Positions 1 to 6,782 of a stretch of DNA of 10,770 bases are shown here, piece by piece. Both the position numbers and the translations under genes were made by a program. Source of the stretch: an uncultured Clostridia bacterium (GTDB taxonomy: Bacteria; Bacillota; Clostridia; Oscillospirales; Ruminococcaceae); the NCBI GenBank assembly GCA_937901465.1, contig CALGTU010000153.1:1-10770 (forward strand). Direction: 5' to 3'. Positions within the stretch are counted from its first letter, which is position 1, and each line of letters opens with the position of its first letter. The notes below the pieces were generated by a model that was not told where the DNA came from, ran no database searches, and worked only from the letters and a program-made list of their open reading frames with translations.

Positions 1-1
1 A

Positions 2-1633
2 GAAAAAGATTTTTTTGAAAGAAATGAGTTTCCTGATTTTGATATAACTTTTATCAACAACGATCGCTATGCTACTACAAACAATATATATTCTCTCTTT
101 CTCGCTTCTGAGCATATGTCAGAAGAAGACACTATTCTCTTTGAAAGCGATCTTATTTTCGATTCTGAAATTGTTTCGGAACTGATACGTTGTCCTGACC
201 CTAATGTTGTTACTGTAAGTAAATTTGAAAACTGGATGGACGGCACAGTTACCACATTCGATTCAGAAAACAGAGTAACCGCTTTTATCGAAAAGAGCAA
301 GTTCAACTGGGATAACTGTTCATCGTATTATAAAACGGTAAATATATATAAACTTTCAAAAGAATTTTTCTCAAACTGGTATCTTCCGTTTCTGAAAGCG
401 TATATCCAGACATGCGGAAACAACGCTTATTATGAAATGGTATTGAAAATCATTGCGAATATAAATGATTCAAACCTTAAGGTAATGGATGTTTCAGACA
501 AGAAATGGTATGAAATAGATACCCCTCAGGACCTTCAGGTTGCTCAGACACTTTTCGGAGAAAATAAACTCAGAAGCTTATCAGAACGTTACGGCGGATA
601 CTGGAGATTTCAGGATATACGCGACTACTGTTATCTTGTCAATCCATGGTTCCCCGATGAAAAGATGATAAGCGAAATGAAACACAGTTTCACAGAGCTT
701 CTTACTCAGTATCCATCGGGAAGCAGAATAATATCTACCGCTATGGCAAGTCTTCTTGATGTAAGCGAAGATTATGTTGTAACAGGAAACGGTGCGGCAG
801 AACTTATCCGTATAATCATGAGAAATCTCAAGGGAAGTTATTATATAACATCGCCCTCATTCAATGAATACATAAATTCTGCAGAAACAGCATCGGCTGA
901 AATAGGTTTATGTGAAAATGAATCATTTGAATATAACAAAGAATTTATCCTTAAACAATCAGAAAACTGCGATACAGTAATTATCATAAACCCCGATAAC
1001 CCATCGGGACATTTCATAAGCGAAAACGAAATGTATGAAATACTTGACGCACTTTATGAAAGAAATCAGAAAGTTATTGTTGATGAAAGCTTTGTGGATT
1101 TCGCTGACAGCGACATCAGATACACACTCATCAAAAACGCTACACTTTTAAAATATCCCAACTTATCTGTAATCAAAAGCATAAGCAAGAGTTACGGCGT
1201 TCCGGGAATAAGACTGGGAGCGTTATGTTCTTCAGACACCGCCCTTTTAAAATCCGTTGCTCATGATATTCCTATCTGGAATATAAACTCTTTTGCGGAA
1301 TTCTTTTTACAGATATGCGGAAAATACAAAAAATCGTATATCAATGCCTGTGATATGATTGCTTCTGAGAGAGCGAGATTTTCTTCGCTTCTTGATAAAA
1401 CAGGATTATTCGTTGTATATCCCTCTCAGGCAAATTATATCATGTGTCGTATGAAAAAAGGCACAGCTGAATCATTGTGTGAATTTCTTATAGAAAATAA
1501 TTTCCTTATAAAAAATCTTAACGGCAAAAACGGATGCGATAATGGTGAATACATAAGAATCGCAATCAAAAAGCCCGAAGAAAACGACGAACTTATAAGC
1601 GTTGTTTATGAATATATAAGAAATCTCATATAA
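2..1633 (+). CDS. Bifunctional LicC/PntC-like nucleotidylyltransferase fused to CobD/HisC-like PLP enzyme (5' partial)
   Basis: The frame is open from base 2, so the start lies outside the window and the ATG at 116 is internal; 543 residues are visible. Visible residues 1-185 look like the C-terminal two thirds of a LicC/PntC-type CTP transferase: TNNIYSL (26-32), a likely ligand Asp in ESDLIFD (D50) and WYEID (169-173). The missing part should hold the Gly-rich AAGxGxRL nucleotide loop. From about residue 195 a fold-type I PLP domain follows: NPDNPSG (330-336), VDESFVDF with cofactor Asp 361, and SISKSYGVPGIRLG with Schiff-base Lys 396. The DESFVDF and YGVPGIRLG versions resemble threonine-phosphate decarboxylase CobD slightly more than histidinol-phosphate aminotransferase. 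Family knowledge: the first domain makes CDP- or CMP-activated phospho-alcohols or phosphonates; the second transaminates or decarboxylates a phosphorylated amino acid. Inference: product CDP-ethanolamine, CDP-aminopropanol or CMP-aminoethylphosphonate. Substrates are not determined by sequence. It is followed 44 bases later by the YidC-transferase gene, probably co-transcribed. Confidence 0.85.
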   Translation, partial: EKDFFERNEFPDFDITFINNDRYATTNNIYSLFLASEHMSEEDTILFESDLIFDSEIVSELIRCPDPNVVTVSKFENWMDGTVTTFDSENRVTAFIEKSKFNWDNCSSYYKTVNIYKLSKEFFSNWYLPFLKAYIQTCGNNAYYEMVLKIIANINDSNLKVMDVSDKKWYEIDTPQDLQVAQTLFGENKLRSLSERYGGYWRFQDIRDYCYLVNPWFPDEKMISEMKHSFTELLTQYPSGSRIISTAMASLLDVSEDYVVTGNGAAELIRIIMRNLKGSYYITSPSFNEYINSAETASAEIGLCENESFEYNKEFILKQSENCDTVIIINPDNPSGHFISENEMYEILDALYERNQKVIVDESFVDFADSDIRYTLIKNATLLKYPNLSVIKSISKSYGVPGIRLGALCSSDTALLKSVAHDIPIWNINSFAEFFLQICGKYKKSYINACDMIASERARFSSLLDKTGLFVVYPSQANYIMCRMKKGTAESLCEFLIENNFLIKNLNGKNGCDNGEYIRIAIKKPEENDELISVVYEYIRNLI

Positions 1634-1639
1634 ATTTAC

Positions 1640-1680
1640 AGGAGGACACGCAGTATATGCGTGGATAGATAACTATAATG
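1640..1680 (+). promoter_or_regulatory. Strong SD, hairpin spacer and start codon of the YidC fusion, with in-frame minimal ORF
   Basis: AGGAGG (1640-1645) lies 32 bases before the ATG at 1678, too far for direct use. Between them CACGCA (1647-1652) and TGCGTG (1658-1663) form a 6-bp stem with loop GTATA. If folded, it shortens the effective spacing to about 15 bases. An ATG at 1657 lies 11 bases after the SD and reads Met-Arg-Gly-TAG (1657-1668) in the same frame as the main gene, so the TAG rules out a simple upstream start. Either a structured spacer presents ATG 1678, or a three-codon leader is translated and ribosomes re-initiate 9 bases later. A weak GTGGA at 1661-1665 could also serve as SD for ATG 1678. 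Confidence 0.5.
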
Positions 1681-3576
1681 GAACTATTGGCAACAGCATT
1701 GGGGAAACTATTGGAGATATCATATAATCTCTGCAACAATTATCCTCTTGCAATAATCATATTTACCGCACTGACAAAAATAATCCTTTTTCCGATAAAC
1801 ATAATTGTTCAGAAAAACGGAATAAAAATGGTGAAGATGTCGCCCGAAATAAACAGGATAAAATGTGATTTTTATGGTGACAAGGACAGAATAAACGAAG
1901 AGACTTTCAGATTGTATAAAAAAGAAAAATACAGTCCGTTTATCGATGTTATACCTATGATTCTTCAGCTTATTATCCTTATGGGTATAGTTGAAATGAT
2001 AAGCGTTCCTGATTATTCGGGAATAACAACAAACCTTATGACATCATTCGGAATTGATTTTTCCCTTGTTCCGTTTGAACAAGGCAGATTGTATCTTCTT
2101 TTCCCTGTAATCGCAGCTTTATCGGCAATTGTTATGTGCATTGCGCAGAATAAAGCTCAGGTTCTTCAGGCAGAACAGGGAAAATTGAATAAATACGGTA
2201 TGATGATTTTCTCTGCGGCGTTATCCTTATATCTCGGATTATTTGTAAAATCAGGTATCGCTCTTTACTGGATATTCAGCAACATCTTCAGCACACTGCA
2301 GATATTCATACTCAACGCTATTATCAATCCTAAAAAATACATTGATTATGAAGCTCTTGAAAAAAGCAAGAAAAGACTTGAAGAACTTAAAGATTACGGC
2401 AGCAATATCTCTTCAGAACTCAAGAAAAGACAGCGTGTTGATTATAAGAAATTCTTTTCGGTTGAAAACAAACATCTGGTATTCTATTCTGAAGCAAGCG
2501 GATTCTATAAGTATTTTAAAAGTCTTATTGAATGGCTGTTATCTCATTCAAATATAAAAATCCACTATATAACAAACGATCCCGATGACATAATATTCAG
2601 CGTTGCAAAAGAAAACGACAGAATTATCCCCTATTACATAGGCAAAAACAAGCTTATATCTCTTTTCATGAAAATGGATGCCCGCATTGTTGTTATGACA
2701 ACTCCCGATCTTGAAAAGTATTATTTAAAACGAAGCTATGTATGTAAAGATACCGAATATATCTATATGGACCATGGATTATCAAGTATGAACATGCTTC
2801 TGAGAAAGGGTGCTTTAGACCACTTTGATACTGTATTCTGTGCGGGAAAGCATATTGTTGATGAGATAAAGGCAATGGAAAAAACTTATGATCTTCCGCC
2901 GAAAAACCTCATAGAATACGGATATGGCATGCTTGATGACATCACAACACAGTATCTTGAATGGAAAAATAATAACCCTGATAACAAGGATGAGAAATAT
3001 ATTCTTATCGCTCCTTCTCATCAGAAAGATAACATACTTGACAGTTGTCTTGATACAGTTGTCAACGGCTTGAAGAAAACCGCAAAGGTTGTCATAAGAC
3101 CTCATCCGCAGTATATTTTAAGATCACCGCAGAACTGGAACGAAATCTGCAACAGATATAAAGACGACCCTTATGTTTCGGTTGAGGATGATTTTTCATC
3201 AAACGAAACAATATACAAAGCGGCGTTTGTAGTTACAGACTGGTCGAACATCGGATATGAATATTCATTTTCTTCGTTGCGCCCTGTTATGTTTGTAAAC
3301 ACACCTGTTAAAATCATCAACGAAGATTATAAAGAAATCGGAGTTGAACCTATTGACTTTACCATAAGAAACAAAATCGGAATTGAAGTTTCGGGAAACG
3401 ATGAAAATGAAATTGAAACCGCTTCGAAAAAACTTATAGAAAACAATTCCGAATGGGCAGATAATATTTCGAATGTAAGATCAGAAGCTGTTTTTAATTT
3501 CGGAGACAGCAGCAGATATGCAGGAAAATATATTCTGTCAAGACTAAAACAAAAAAAATCAGATAAAAAAGATTAA
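1678..3576 (+). CDS. YidC/Oxa1 insertase core fused to CDP-glycerol glycerophosphotransferase-like domain
   Basis: A 632-residue two-part membrane protein. Residues 1-220 are a YidC/Oxa1 core: TM segments near 22-44, 93-110, 137-156, 174-190 and 192-215, a charged cytosolic hairpin (about 46-92) with KMVKMSPEINRIK and FRLYKKEKYSPF, and ALYWIFSNIFSTLQ in the last helix. These match the usual five-helix core without signal peptide or lipobox. The groove Arg of YidC is Lys34 in TALTKIILFPI, a conservative change I believe occurs in other Clostridia. A charged linker (about 222-260) leads to a glycerophosphotransferase-like (TagB/TagF/TarL) domain with YMDHGLSS (His366), RPHPQY (His476) and VTDWSNIGYEY (Asp521), the positions of the family's catalytic and CDP-binding motifs. 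The stretch RKGALDHFDTVFCAGKH marks a branch different from classical TagF. Known: such domains move polyol phosphates from CDP-polyol at the inner membrane face. Inference: a membrane-anchored surface-polymer transferase. Whether the YidC part still inserts proteins or is only an anchor cannot be seen. Confidence 0.87.
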   Translation: MELLATALGKLLEISYNLCNNYPLAIIIFTALTKIILFPINIIVQKNGIKMVKMSPEINRIKCDFYGDKDRINEETFRLYKKEKYSPFIDVIPMILQLIILMGIVEMISVPDYSGITTNLMTSFGIDFSLVPFEQGRLYLLFPVIAALSAIVMCIAQNKAQVLQAEQGKLNKYGMMIFSAALSLYLGLFVKSGIALYWIFSNIFSTLQIFILNAIINPKKYIDYEALEKSKKRLEELKDYGSNISSELKKRQRVDYKKFFSVENKHLVFYSEASGFYKYFKSLIEWLLSHSNIKIHYITNDPDDIIFSVAKENDRIIPYYIGKNKLISLFMKMDARIVVMTTPDLEKYYLKRSYVCKDTEYIYMDHGLSSMNMLLRKGALDHFDTVFCAGKHIVDEIKAMEKTYDLPPKNLIEYGYGMLDDITTQYLEWKNNNPDNKDEKYILIAPSHQKDNILDSCLDTVVNGLKKTAKVVIRPHPQYILRSPQNWNEICNRYKDDPYVSVEDDFSSNETIYKAAFVVTDWSNIGYEYSFSSLRPVMFVNTPVKIINEDYKEIGVEPIDFTIRNKIGIEVSGNDENEIETASKKLIENNSEWADNISNVRSEAVFNFGDSSRYAGKYILSRLKQKKSDKKD

Positions 3577-3596
3577 ATTTGAATGGAGAATTTATT

Positions 3597-3836
3597 ATGA
3601 TTACAGTTATTCTTAACAACTTATTCTTTGCCACACCCGCTTATATAGATGTTTCTGCGACAACATATATTATCCAGATAATCGCCGGGGTTGCTGTTGC
3701 GGCAGGTGTAACAGCGGGAGTTGTTATTTCTAAGCTGAAAAAGAAAGCAAAAGAAAAGCTTAACATCGATTTTGACAAAAAGGAAGTTGAAGAAGATGTT
3801 GTAGTTTTCGATGATGCCGACGACACAAACGAATAA
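3597..3836 (+). CDS. Small single-pass membrane protein with acidic tail, unknown function
   Basis: A 79-residue protein beginning at ATG 3597, with GGAG at 3585-3588 eight bases upstream. A TTG at 3579 in the same frame lies upstream of that SD and is rejected. Residues 1-13 are hydrophobic, a short PAYIDVSATTY segment follows, then one clear TM helix (about 23-45, rich in Gly, Ala and Val), a basic stop-transfer patch (KLKKKAKEK) and an acidic C-terminal tail (VEEDVVVFDDADD). The pattern suggests N-terminus outside and tail in the cytosol. It starts 20 bases after the YidC-transferase stop and ends just before the operon terminator, so it is almost certainly co-transcribed. I have an uncertain recollection of similar YID-SATTY small proteins near surface-polysaccharide genes in Clostridia. 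No enzymatic motif is visible; an accessory or scaffolding role for the upstream transferase is a guess. Confidence 0.8.
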   Translation: MITVILNNLFFATPAYIDVSATTYIIQIIAGVAVAAGVTAGVVISKLKKKAKEKLNIDFDKKEVEEDVVVFDDADDTNE

Positions 3837-3840
3837 AGCA

Positions 3841-3875
3841 AAAAACCTTACGAAGTATACTTCGTAAGGTTTTTA
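3841..3875. terminator. Bidirectional intrinsic terminator, perfect 34-bp palindrome
   Basis: Bases 3841-3874 form a perfect palindrome: an A5 run, then CCTTACGAAG and its complement around a TATA centre, ending in T5. It gives a GC-containing stem with a U-tract when read from either side. It lies 5 bases after the stop of the plus-strand operon and 11 bases from the stop of the minus-strand operon, so it terminates both convergent units. Confidence 0.93.
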
Positions 3876-3885
3876 TTTTCATATT

Positions 3886-4479
3886 CTACCATTCAATATC
3901 AGGCATGATTTCAGGACTTGTTGCGTCTGTATACTTTTTGGGGTTACAGGTTTCGATTATTTTATCGCCACAACAGATGATATAATAGAGGTCACCTTTT
4001 TTGGTCGATTTGTATTCATCCTCTTTTACAGAGATTTTCTGGTCTTCTATTATCAGATAATAACTCCAGCCTCCTCTTCGGCTGTAATCAGAATCCGTTT
4101 CTGCAATAACAGTTGTTCTGAGGACAGGCTCGTTTGAGAGAGCAGGCATCAGTTCTATTGTTGTTTTGACAATCATAACAGGAACAATAATAAAAGCCAT
4201 ACCTATTATTAAAATCAGTTTCGATTCGGATTTTCCGATATATGCTTTCTGAAACAAAACACCCAGAAAAGCTATTGTGGTAACTATAAAGGCAACCAGA
4301 TAGTTCTTGCGTATTGTTGACAGAATATACAGTTCTTTCGCGCTTTCAAGAAAGCTGCTGTCGATAGTTGTTGATGTCATATCATAAGACATAACTTCTG
4401 CTATTATGACAGCGAGTAAAAATGCAATATCGAGAATTAAAAGTACAATAGACAGTATTTTTTGAATTTTCGGACTCAT
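3886..4479 (-). CDS. Three-helix membrane protein with C-terminal soluble domain, unknown function
   Basis: A 197-residue protein starting at ATG 4479, with AGGAG (4486-4490) six bases upstream. Three hydrophobic segments are visible near residues 8-30, 58-76 and 87-107. They leave a loop of about 27 residues after the first helix and a soluble C-terminal domain (about 108-197) of alternating polar and hydrophobic residues, suggesting a small beta-rich fold outside the membrane if the N-terminus is cytosolic. No catalytic motif, lipobox or signal cleavage site is evident. It is the last gene of the minus-strand block: it begins 15 bases after the methyltransferase stop and its SD lies in that short gap, consistent with translational coupling. 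It ends at the shared terminator. I do not recognise the family. Confidence 0.8.
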   Translation of the reverse strand: MSPKIQKILSIVLLILDIAFLLAVIIAEVMSYDMTSTTIDSSFLESAKELYILSTIRKNYLVAFIVTTIAFLGVLFQKAYIGKSESKLILIIGMAFIIVPVMIVKTTIELMPALSNEPVLRTTVIAETDSDYSRRGGWSYYLIIEDQKISVKEDEYKSTKKGDLYYIICCGDKIIETCNPKKYTDATSPEIMPDIEW

Positions 4480-4494
4480 ATCTAACTCCTGTTA

Positions 4495-5646
4495 TTATTT
4501 TTTTATGAGAAGGACAACCGTCTCGATATGTTTTGTCATCGGGAACATATCAACGGGCTGGATTTTTGTTATTCTGTAATCCTTTGAGAGATATGAAAGG
4601 TCTCTTGCGAGAGTTTCGGGATTGCAGGAGATATAGACGATTTTTTCTGGAGAAACATTACGGAGAGCATTCAAAAATCTTCTGTCAGCACCTGCTCTTG
4701 CAGGGTCCATAAAAACAACGTCAATCTTAACGCCACTGTTTTCAATTTTCTGCATTATCTCGCCTGAATCTCCGCAGAAAAATTCGGCATTCTTAATGTT
4801 ATTGAGTTCTGCGTTGATATTGGCATCTCTGACTGCGGAAGCATTCTGTTCGATACCTATAAGACGCTTGATTTTATCAGATGCGCATATGCCTATTGTT
4901 CCTATTCCGCAGTAAGCATCGACAACTGTTTCTGTTCCCTTAAGTGATGCAAATTCAATTGCTTTTGAATAGAGAATTTCTGTTCCTACAGGGTTTATCT
5001 GATAGAATGACTGTGGAGAAATTCTGAAAGTTTTATTACAGAGAATGTCTGTTATGTATCCGTCACCAAAAAGGATTTTTTCTTTATTTCCGAATGTTAA
5101 GGGAATTCCATTCGGGTTGATATTTAAAACAATAGTCTTTATTTCGGGGTGTGCTTTTCTTATTCTTGAAACAAAATCTTCGCTCTGAGGGAACCTGTCT
5201 GATGTTGAAATAAGGGTAAGCATAACTTCTCCCGTTGCGAATGCATAACGAAGAGAAACGCTCTTTAAAAAGCCCTTTCCCTTATAATCGCATACAGGGA
5301 TTGAAAGACGCTTGCAGAGTCTTAAAACAGTTGCTGTTATTTTATGAAGAAGTTCGTCTTCAATCAAACATTCCTTAGCGGGAATAACAGCATTTCTTGT
5401 TGATTGAAAAATACCTGTATATGCTCTTTTCGTTCTTGTGTCAAAACGCATTACCGCCTGAACTTTATTGCGGTAATGATAGGGATTTTCCATAGGGATA
5501 ATCTTATTTACATGATCAAACTTTCCTAAAAGTTCTCTTATGGTTTTCTGCTTTAATGCCAGTTGTGACTGATAATCAAGATTCATCAGCTGACAACCAC
5601 TGCATTTTTTATAGATCTCGCATTTTATTTCGTTTTTATTTTCCAT
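4495..5646 (-). CDS. rlmD: 23S rRNA (uracil-C5)-methyltransferase, RlmD/RlmCD (TrmA) family
   Basis: Start chosen at ATG 5646 with AGGAG seven bases upstream; the frame is open 13 codons further up, but that part overlaps a hairpin and has no SD. The 383-residue protein transfers a methyl group from SAM to C5 of a uracil in 23S rRNA (U1939 and/or U747 in characterised relatives). Cysteines 9, 15, 18 and 93 match the four ligands of the RumA-type [4Fe-4S] cluster. Downstream are SPQSFYQIN (210-218), the SAM-binding VVDAYCGIGTIG (241-252), FMDPARAG (312-319), the nucleophile Cys341 in SCNPETLARD, and the terminal TKHIET with the probable base Glu375. It lacks the N-terminal TRAM domain of longer homologues, a known compact form. 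Choice between U747, U1939 or both is not possible from sequence. It follows the nucleoside kinase by 77 bases, separated by a hairpin. Confidence 0.92.
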   Translation of the reverse strand: MENKNEIKCEIYKKCSGCQLMNLDYQSQLALKQKTIRELLGKFDHVNKIIPMENPYHYRNKVQAVMRFDTRTKRAYTGIFQSTRNAVIPAKECLIEDELLHKITATVLRLCKRLSIPVCDYKGKGFLKSVSLRYAFATGEVMLTLISTSDRFPQSEDFVSRIRKAHPEIKTIVLNINPNGIPLTFGNKEKILFGDGYITDILCNKTFRISPQSFYQINPVGTEILYSKAIEFASLKGTETVVDAYCGIGTIGICASDKIKRLIGIEQNASAVRDANINAELNNIKNAEFFCGDSGEIMQKIENSGVKIDVVFMDPARAGADRRFLNALRNVSPEKIVYISCNPETLARDLSYLSKDYRITKIQPVDMFPMTKHIETVVLLIKK

Positions 5647-5677
5647 AATTTCTCCTGAATGTGTTTTCAATAAGTAA

Positions 5678-5708
5678 CTTGCCACGTTGTAAAAAGAAAC
5701 GTGGCAAG
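5678..5708. repeat. Stem-loop between the nucleoside kinase and rlmD genes
   Basis: CTTGCCACGTT (5678-5688) and AACGTGGCAAG (5698-5708) are perfect 11-bp inverted arms around a 9-base loop. In the minus-strand transcript the hairpin lies just after the kinase stop and about 30 bases before the rlmD start. What follows on that strand (TTACTTATTG) is only a mediocre U-tract. It may be a leaky terminator setting relative expression, or an mRNA processing or stability element. Confidence 0.75.
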
Positions 5709-5723
5709 GATTTATATCTGGTT

Positions 5724-6656
5724 TTATTCTCCTACAAATTCTCTTATGAGTGAGTCACTGGGAACATTCACTCTGTCAACGGGTTCGAGTTCTTCAAGGA
5801 AAGAAAGAATGATATCATAATCAAAATCGCCGAGCATTTCTTCCTTCATACGCTTAAGATCGTCATAAACAGCCCATCTGTAGATTGTGGGTTCAAACGG
5901 GATGAATGTGTCGATATCGAAATCAGCAAGAGGCTTGAATGGCATGATATATGTTTCTTCGCCTCTTGAAACACTCTTGAACATTTCAAATGTTTCTCTC
6001 ATATCTCTTCCGCGGTAAAGCTTATCTCTGCCAAGGCGACGGAGAAGTCTTATAAGACGAGGATGAAGTCTGTCATTCTGGGAGTTTTCAATTCTTGTTC
6101 TTACGCTGACATAGATGCATGTTGCAAAATCCTTGCTGTTTCCTGTCACTTCAGGGTTTAAGGCATGGATTCCTTCAAGAATTATAACATCGCCCTTTTT
6201 GCGTTCTATACGGATACTTCCGTCCCTGTCCCTTGTCTTGAAATTGAATATTGGGGAGTCTATGGGTGTTCCATCGTTAAGCATTTCGAGATGTTTCTGT
6301 AAAAGAGGAATATCTATTCTGTAAGGCGATTCAAGATCGATAGTTCCGTCGGGATTTCTGGGGAATTCAACTCCGCAATTATCGGGAAGGAAATAATTAT
6401 CCATTGATATTGTATATGCGTTACAGCCGTTTTTCTTAAGAAGAGTTTCGACTCTTCCCGCAGATGTTGTCTTTCCTGAACCTGAAGGCCCCGAAACGAG
6501 AACTATAGGTTTTTCTGATGATCTGTCGAGTATTCTTTCTGCTGCTTTTTCGATTTCGTTTTTGTATTTTTCTTCACTTTCGCGGATAAATTCTGCTTTG
6601 TCGGCAAGTATACCTGAATTGATGTCTTTGATTTTAACGATATTTATAACAACCAC
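5724..6656 (-). CDS. P-loop uridine kinase-like nucleoside kinase (phosphoribulokinase/uridine kinase family)
   Basis: About 307-310 residues. After a 50-residue N-terminal extension comes the Walker A loop GPSGSGKTTS (56-65 counted from the GTG), then TISMDNYFLP (the DxY motif of uridine kinases), the acceptor-site segment FPRNPDGTIDLESPYRID, DSPIFNFKTRDRD, the Walker B-like VIILEGIHALNP, and Arg-rich HPRLIRLLRRLGRDKLYRGRD for the lid. These are uridine kinase/PRK hallmarks: transfer of the ATP gamma-phosphate to a nucleoside or related hydroxyl in the cytosol. The true substrate is uncertain, as this clostridial group is longer than Udk. The start is problematic. The only standard codon is GTG 6656, which overlaps the AAGGAG SD (6656-6661). 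The codon at ideal spacing is ATA at 6647, and the next in-frame Met lies beyond the P-loop. It probably heads an operon with rlmD and the membrane protein. Confidence 0.88.
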   Translation of the reverse strand: MVVINIVKIKDINSGILADKAEFIRESEEKYKNEIEKAAERILDRSSEKPIVLVSGPSGSGKTTSAGRVETLLKKNGCNAYTISMDNYFLPDNCGVEFPRNPDGTIDLESPYRIDIPLLQKHLEMLNDGTPIDSPIFNFKTRDRDGSIRIERKKGDVIILEGIHALNPEVTGNSKDFATCIYVSVRTRIENSQNDRLHPRLIRLLRRLGRDKLYRGRDMRETFEMFKSVSRGEETYIMPFKPLADFDIDTFIPFEPTIYRWAVYDDLKRMKEEMLGDFDYDIILSFLEELEPVDRVNVPSDSLIREFVGE

Positions 6657-6661
6657 TCCTT
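6645..6661 (-). promoter_or_regulatory. Shine-Dalgarno implying an ATA start codon for the nucleoside kinase
   Basis: On the minus strand AAGGAG (6661 to 6656) is followed by eight bases and then ATA (6647-6645). No ATG, GTG or TTG sits in frame at a usable distance, and the GTG at 6656 shares its first base with the SD. The most economical reading is AUA initiation; translation from the GTG without this SD, or a base error in the assembly, are alternatives. Confidence 0.45.
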
Positions 6662-6689
6662 AAAATATGATAGAGTTATGCTATTTATT

Positions 6690-6698
6690 ATTATATCA
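6690..6698 (-). promoter_or_regulatory. Extended -10 promoter for the nucleoside kinase operon
   Basis: Read on the minus strand, TGATATAAT (6698 to 6690) gives a perfect TATAAT with a TGN extension. The -35 position about 17 bases upstream (TAGCAT) is poor, so recognition would lean on the extended -10. Transcription would begin near 6683, about 25 bases before the SD. Confidence 0.6.
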
Positions 6699-6721
6699 CA
6701 ACTATTAAGATAATGCTACCC

Positions 6722-6750
6722 TTGAACTTGTATAAAACCTATGGTAGAAT
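6722..6750 (+). promoter_or_regulatory. Sigma-A promoter of the metallopeptidase gene
   Basis: TTGAAC (6722-6727), a 17-base spacer and TAGAAT (6745-6750), with TGG before the -10 as an extended element. The start site would be near 6757, giving a leader of about 25 bases to ATG 6783. It is divergent from the kinase promoter in the same 126-base gap. Confidence 0.75.
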
Positions 6751-6782
6751 ATTATACAGATTAACAAACGGAGCTTGTATTT

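Noticed and set aside
116..121. ATG 116 as the start of the first gene
   Set aside because: The frame is open back to base 2, and the upstream residues (including TNNIYSL) fit the nucleotidylyltransferase domain, so the true start is outside the window.
1657..1668. Amber (TAG) recoding giving an N-terminal extension of the YidC fusion
   Set aside because: TAG ends at least two other genes here (the stops at 10557 and 3886), so there is no sign of a recoded amber; kept only as a remote option.
3579..3581. TTG start for the small membrane protein
   Set aside because: It lies upstream of the GGAG site that fits ATG 3597.
5647..5685. 13-codon N-terminal extension of the rRNA methyltransferase
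   Set aside because: It overlaps the 5678-5708 hairpin, has no SD, and ATG 5646 has a well-spaced AGGAG.
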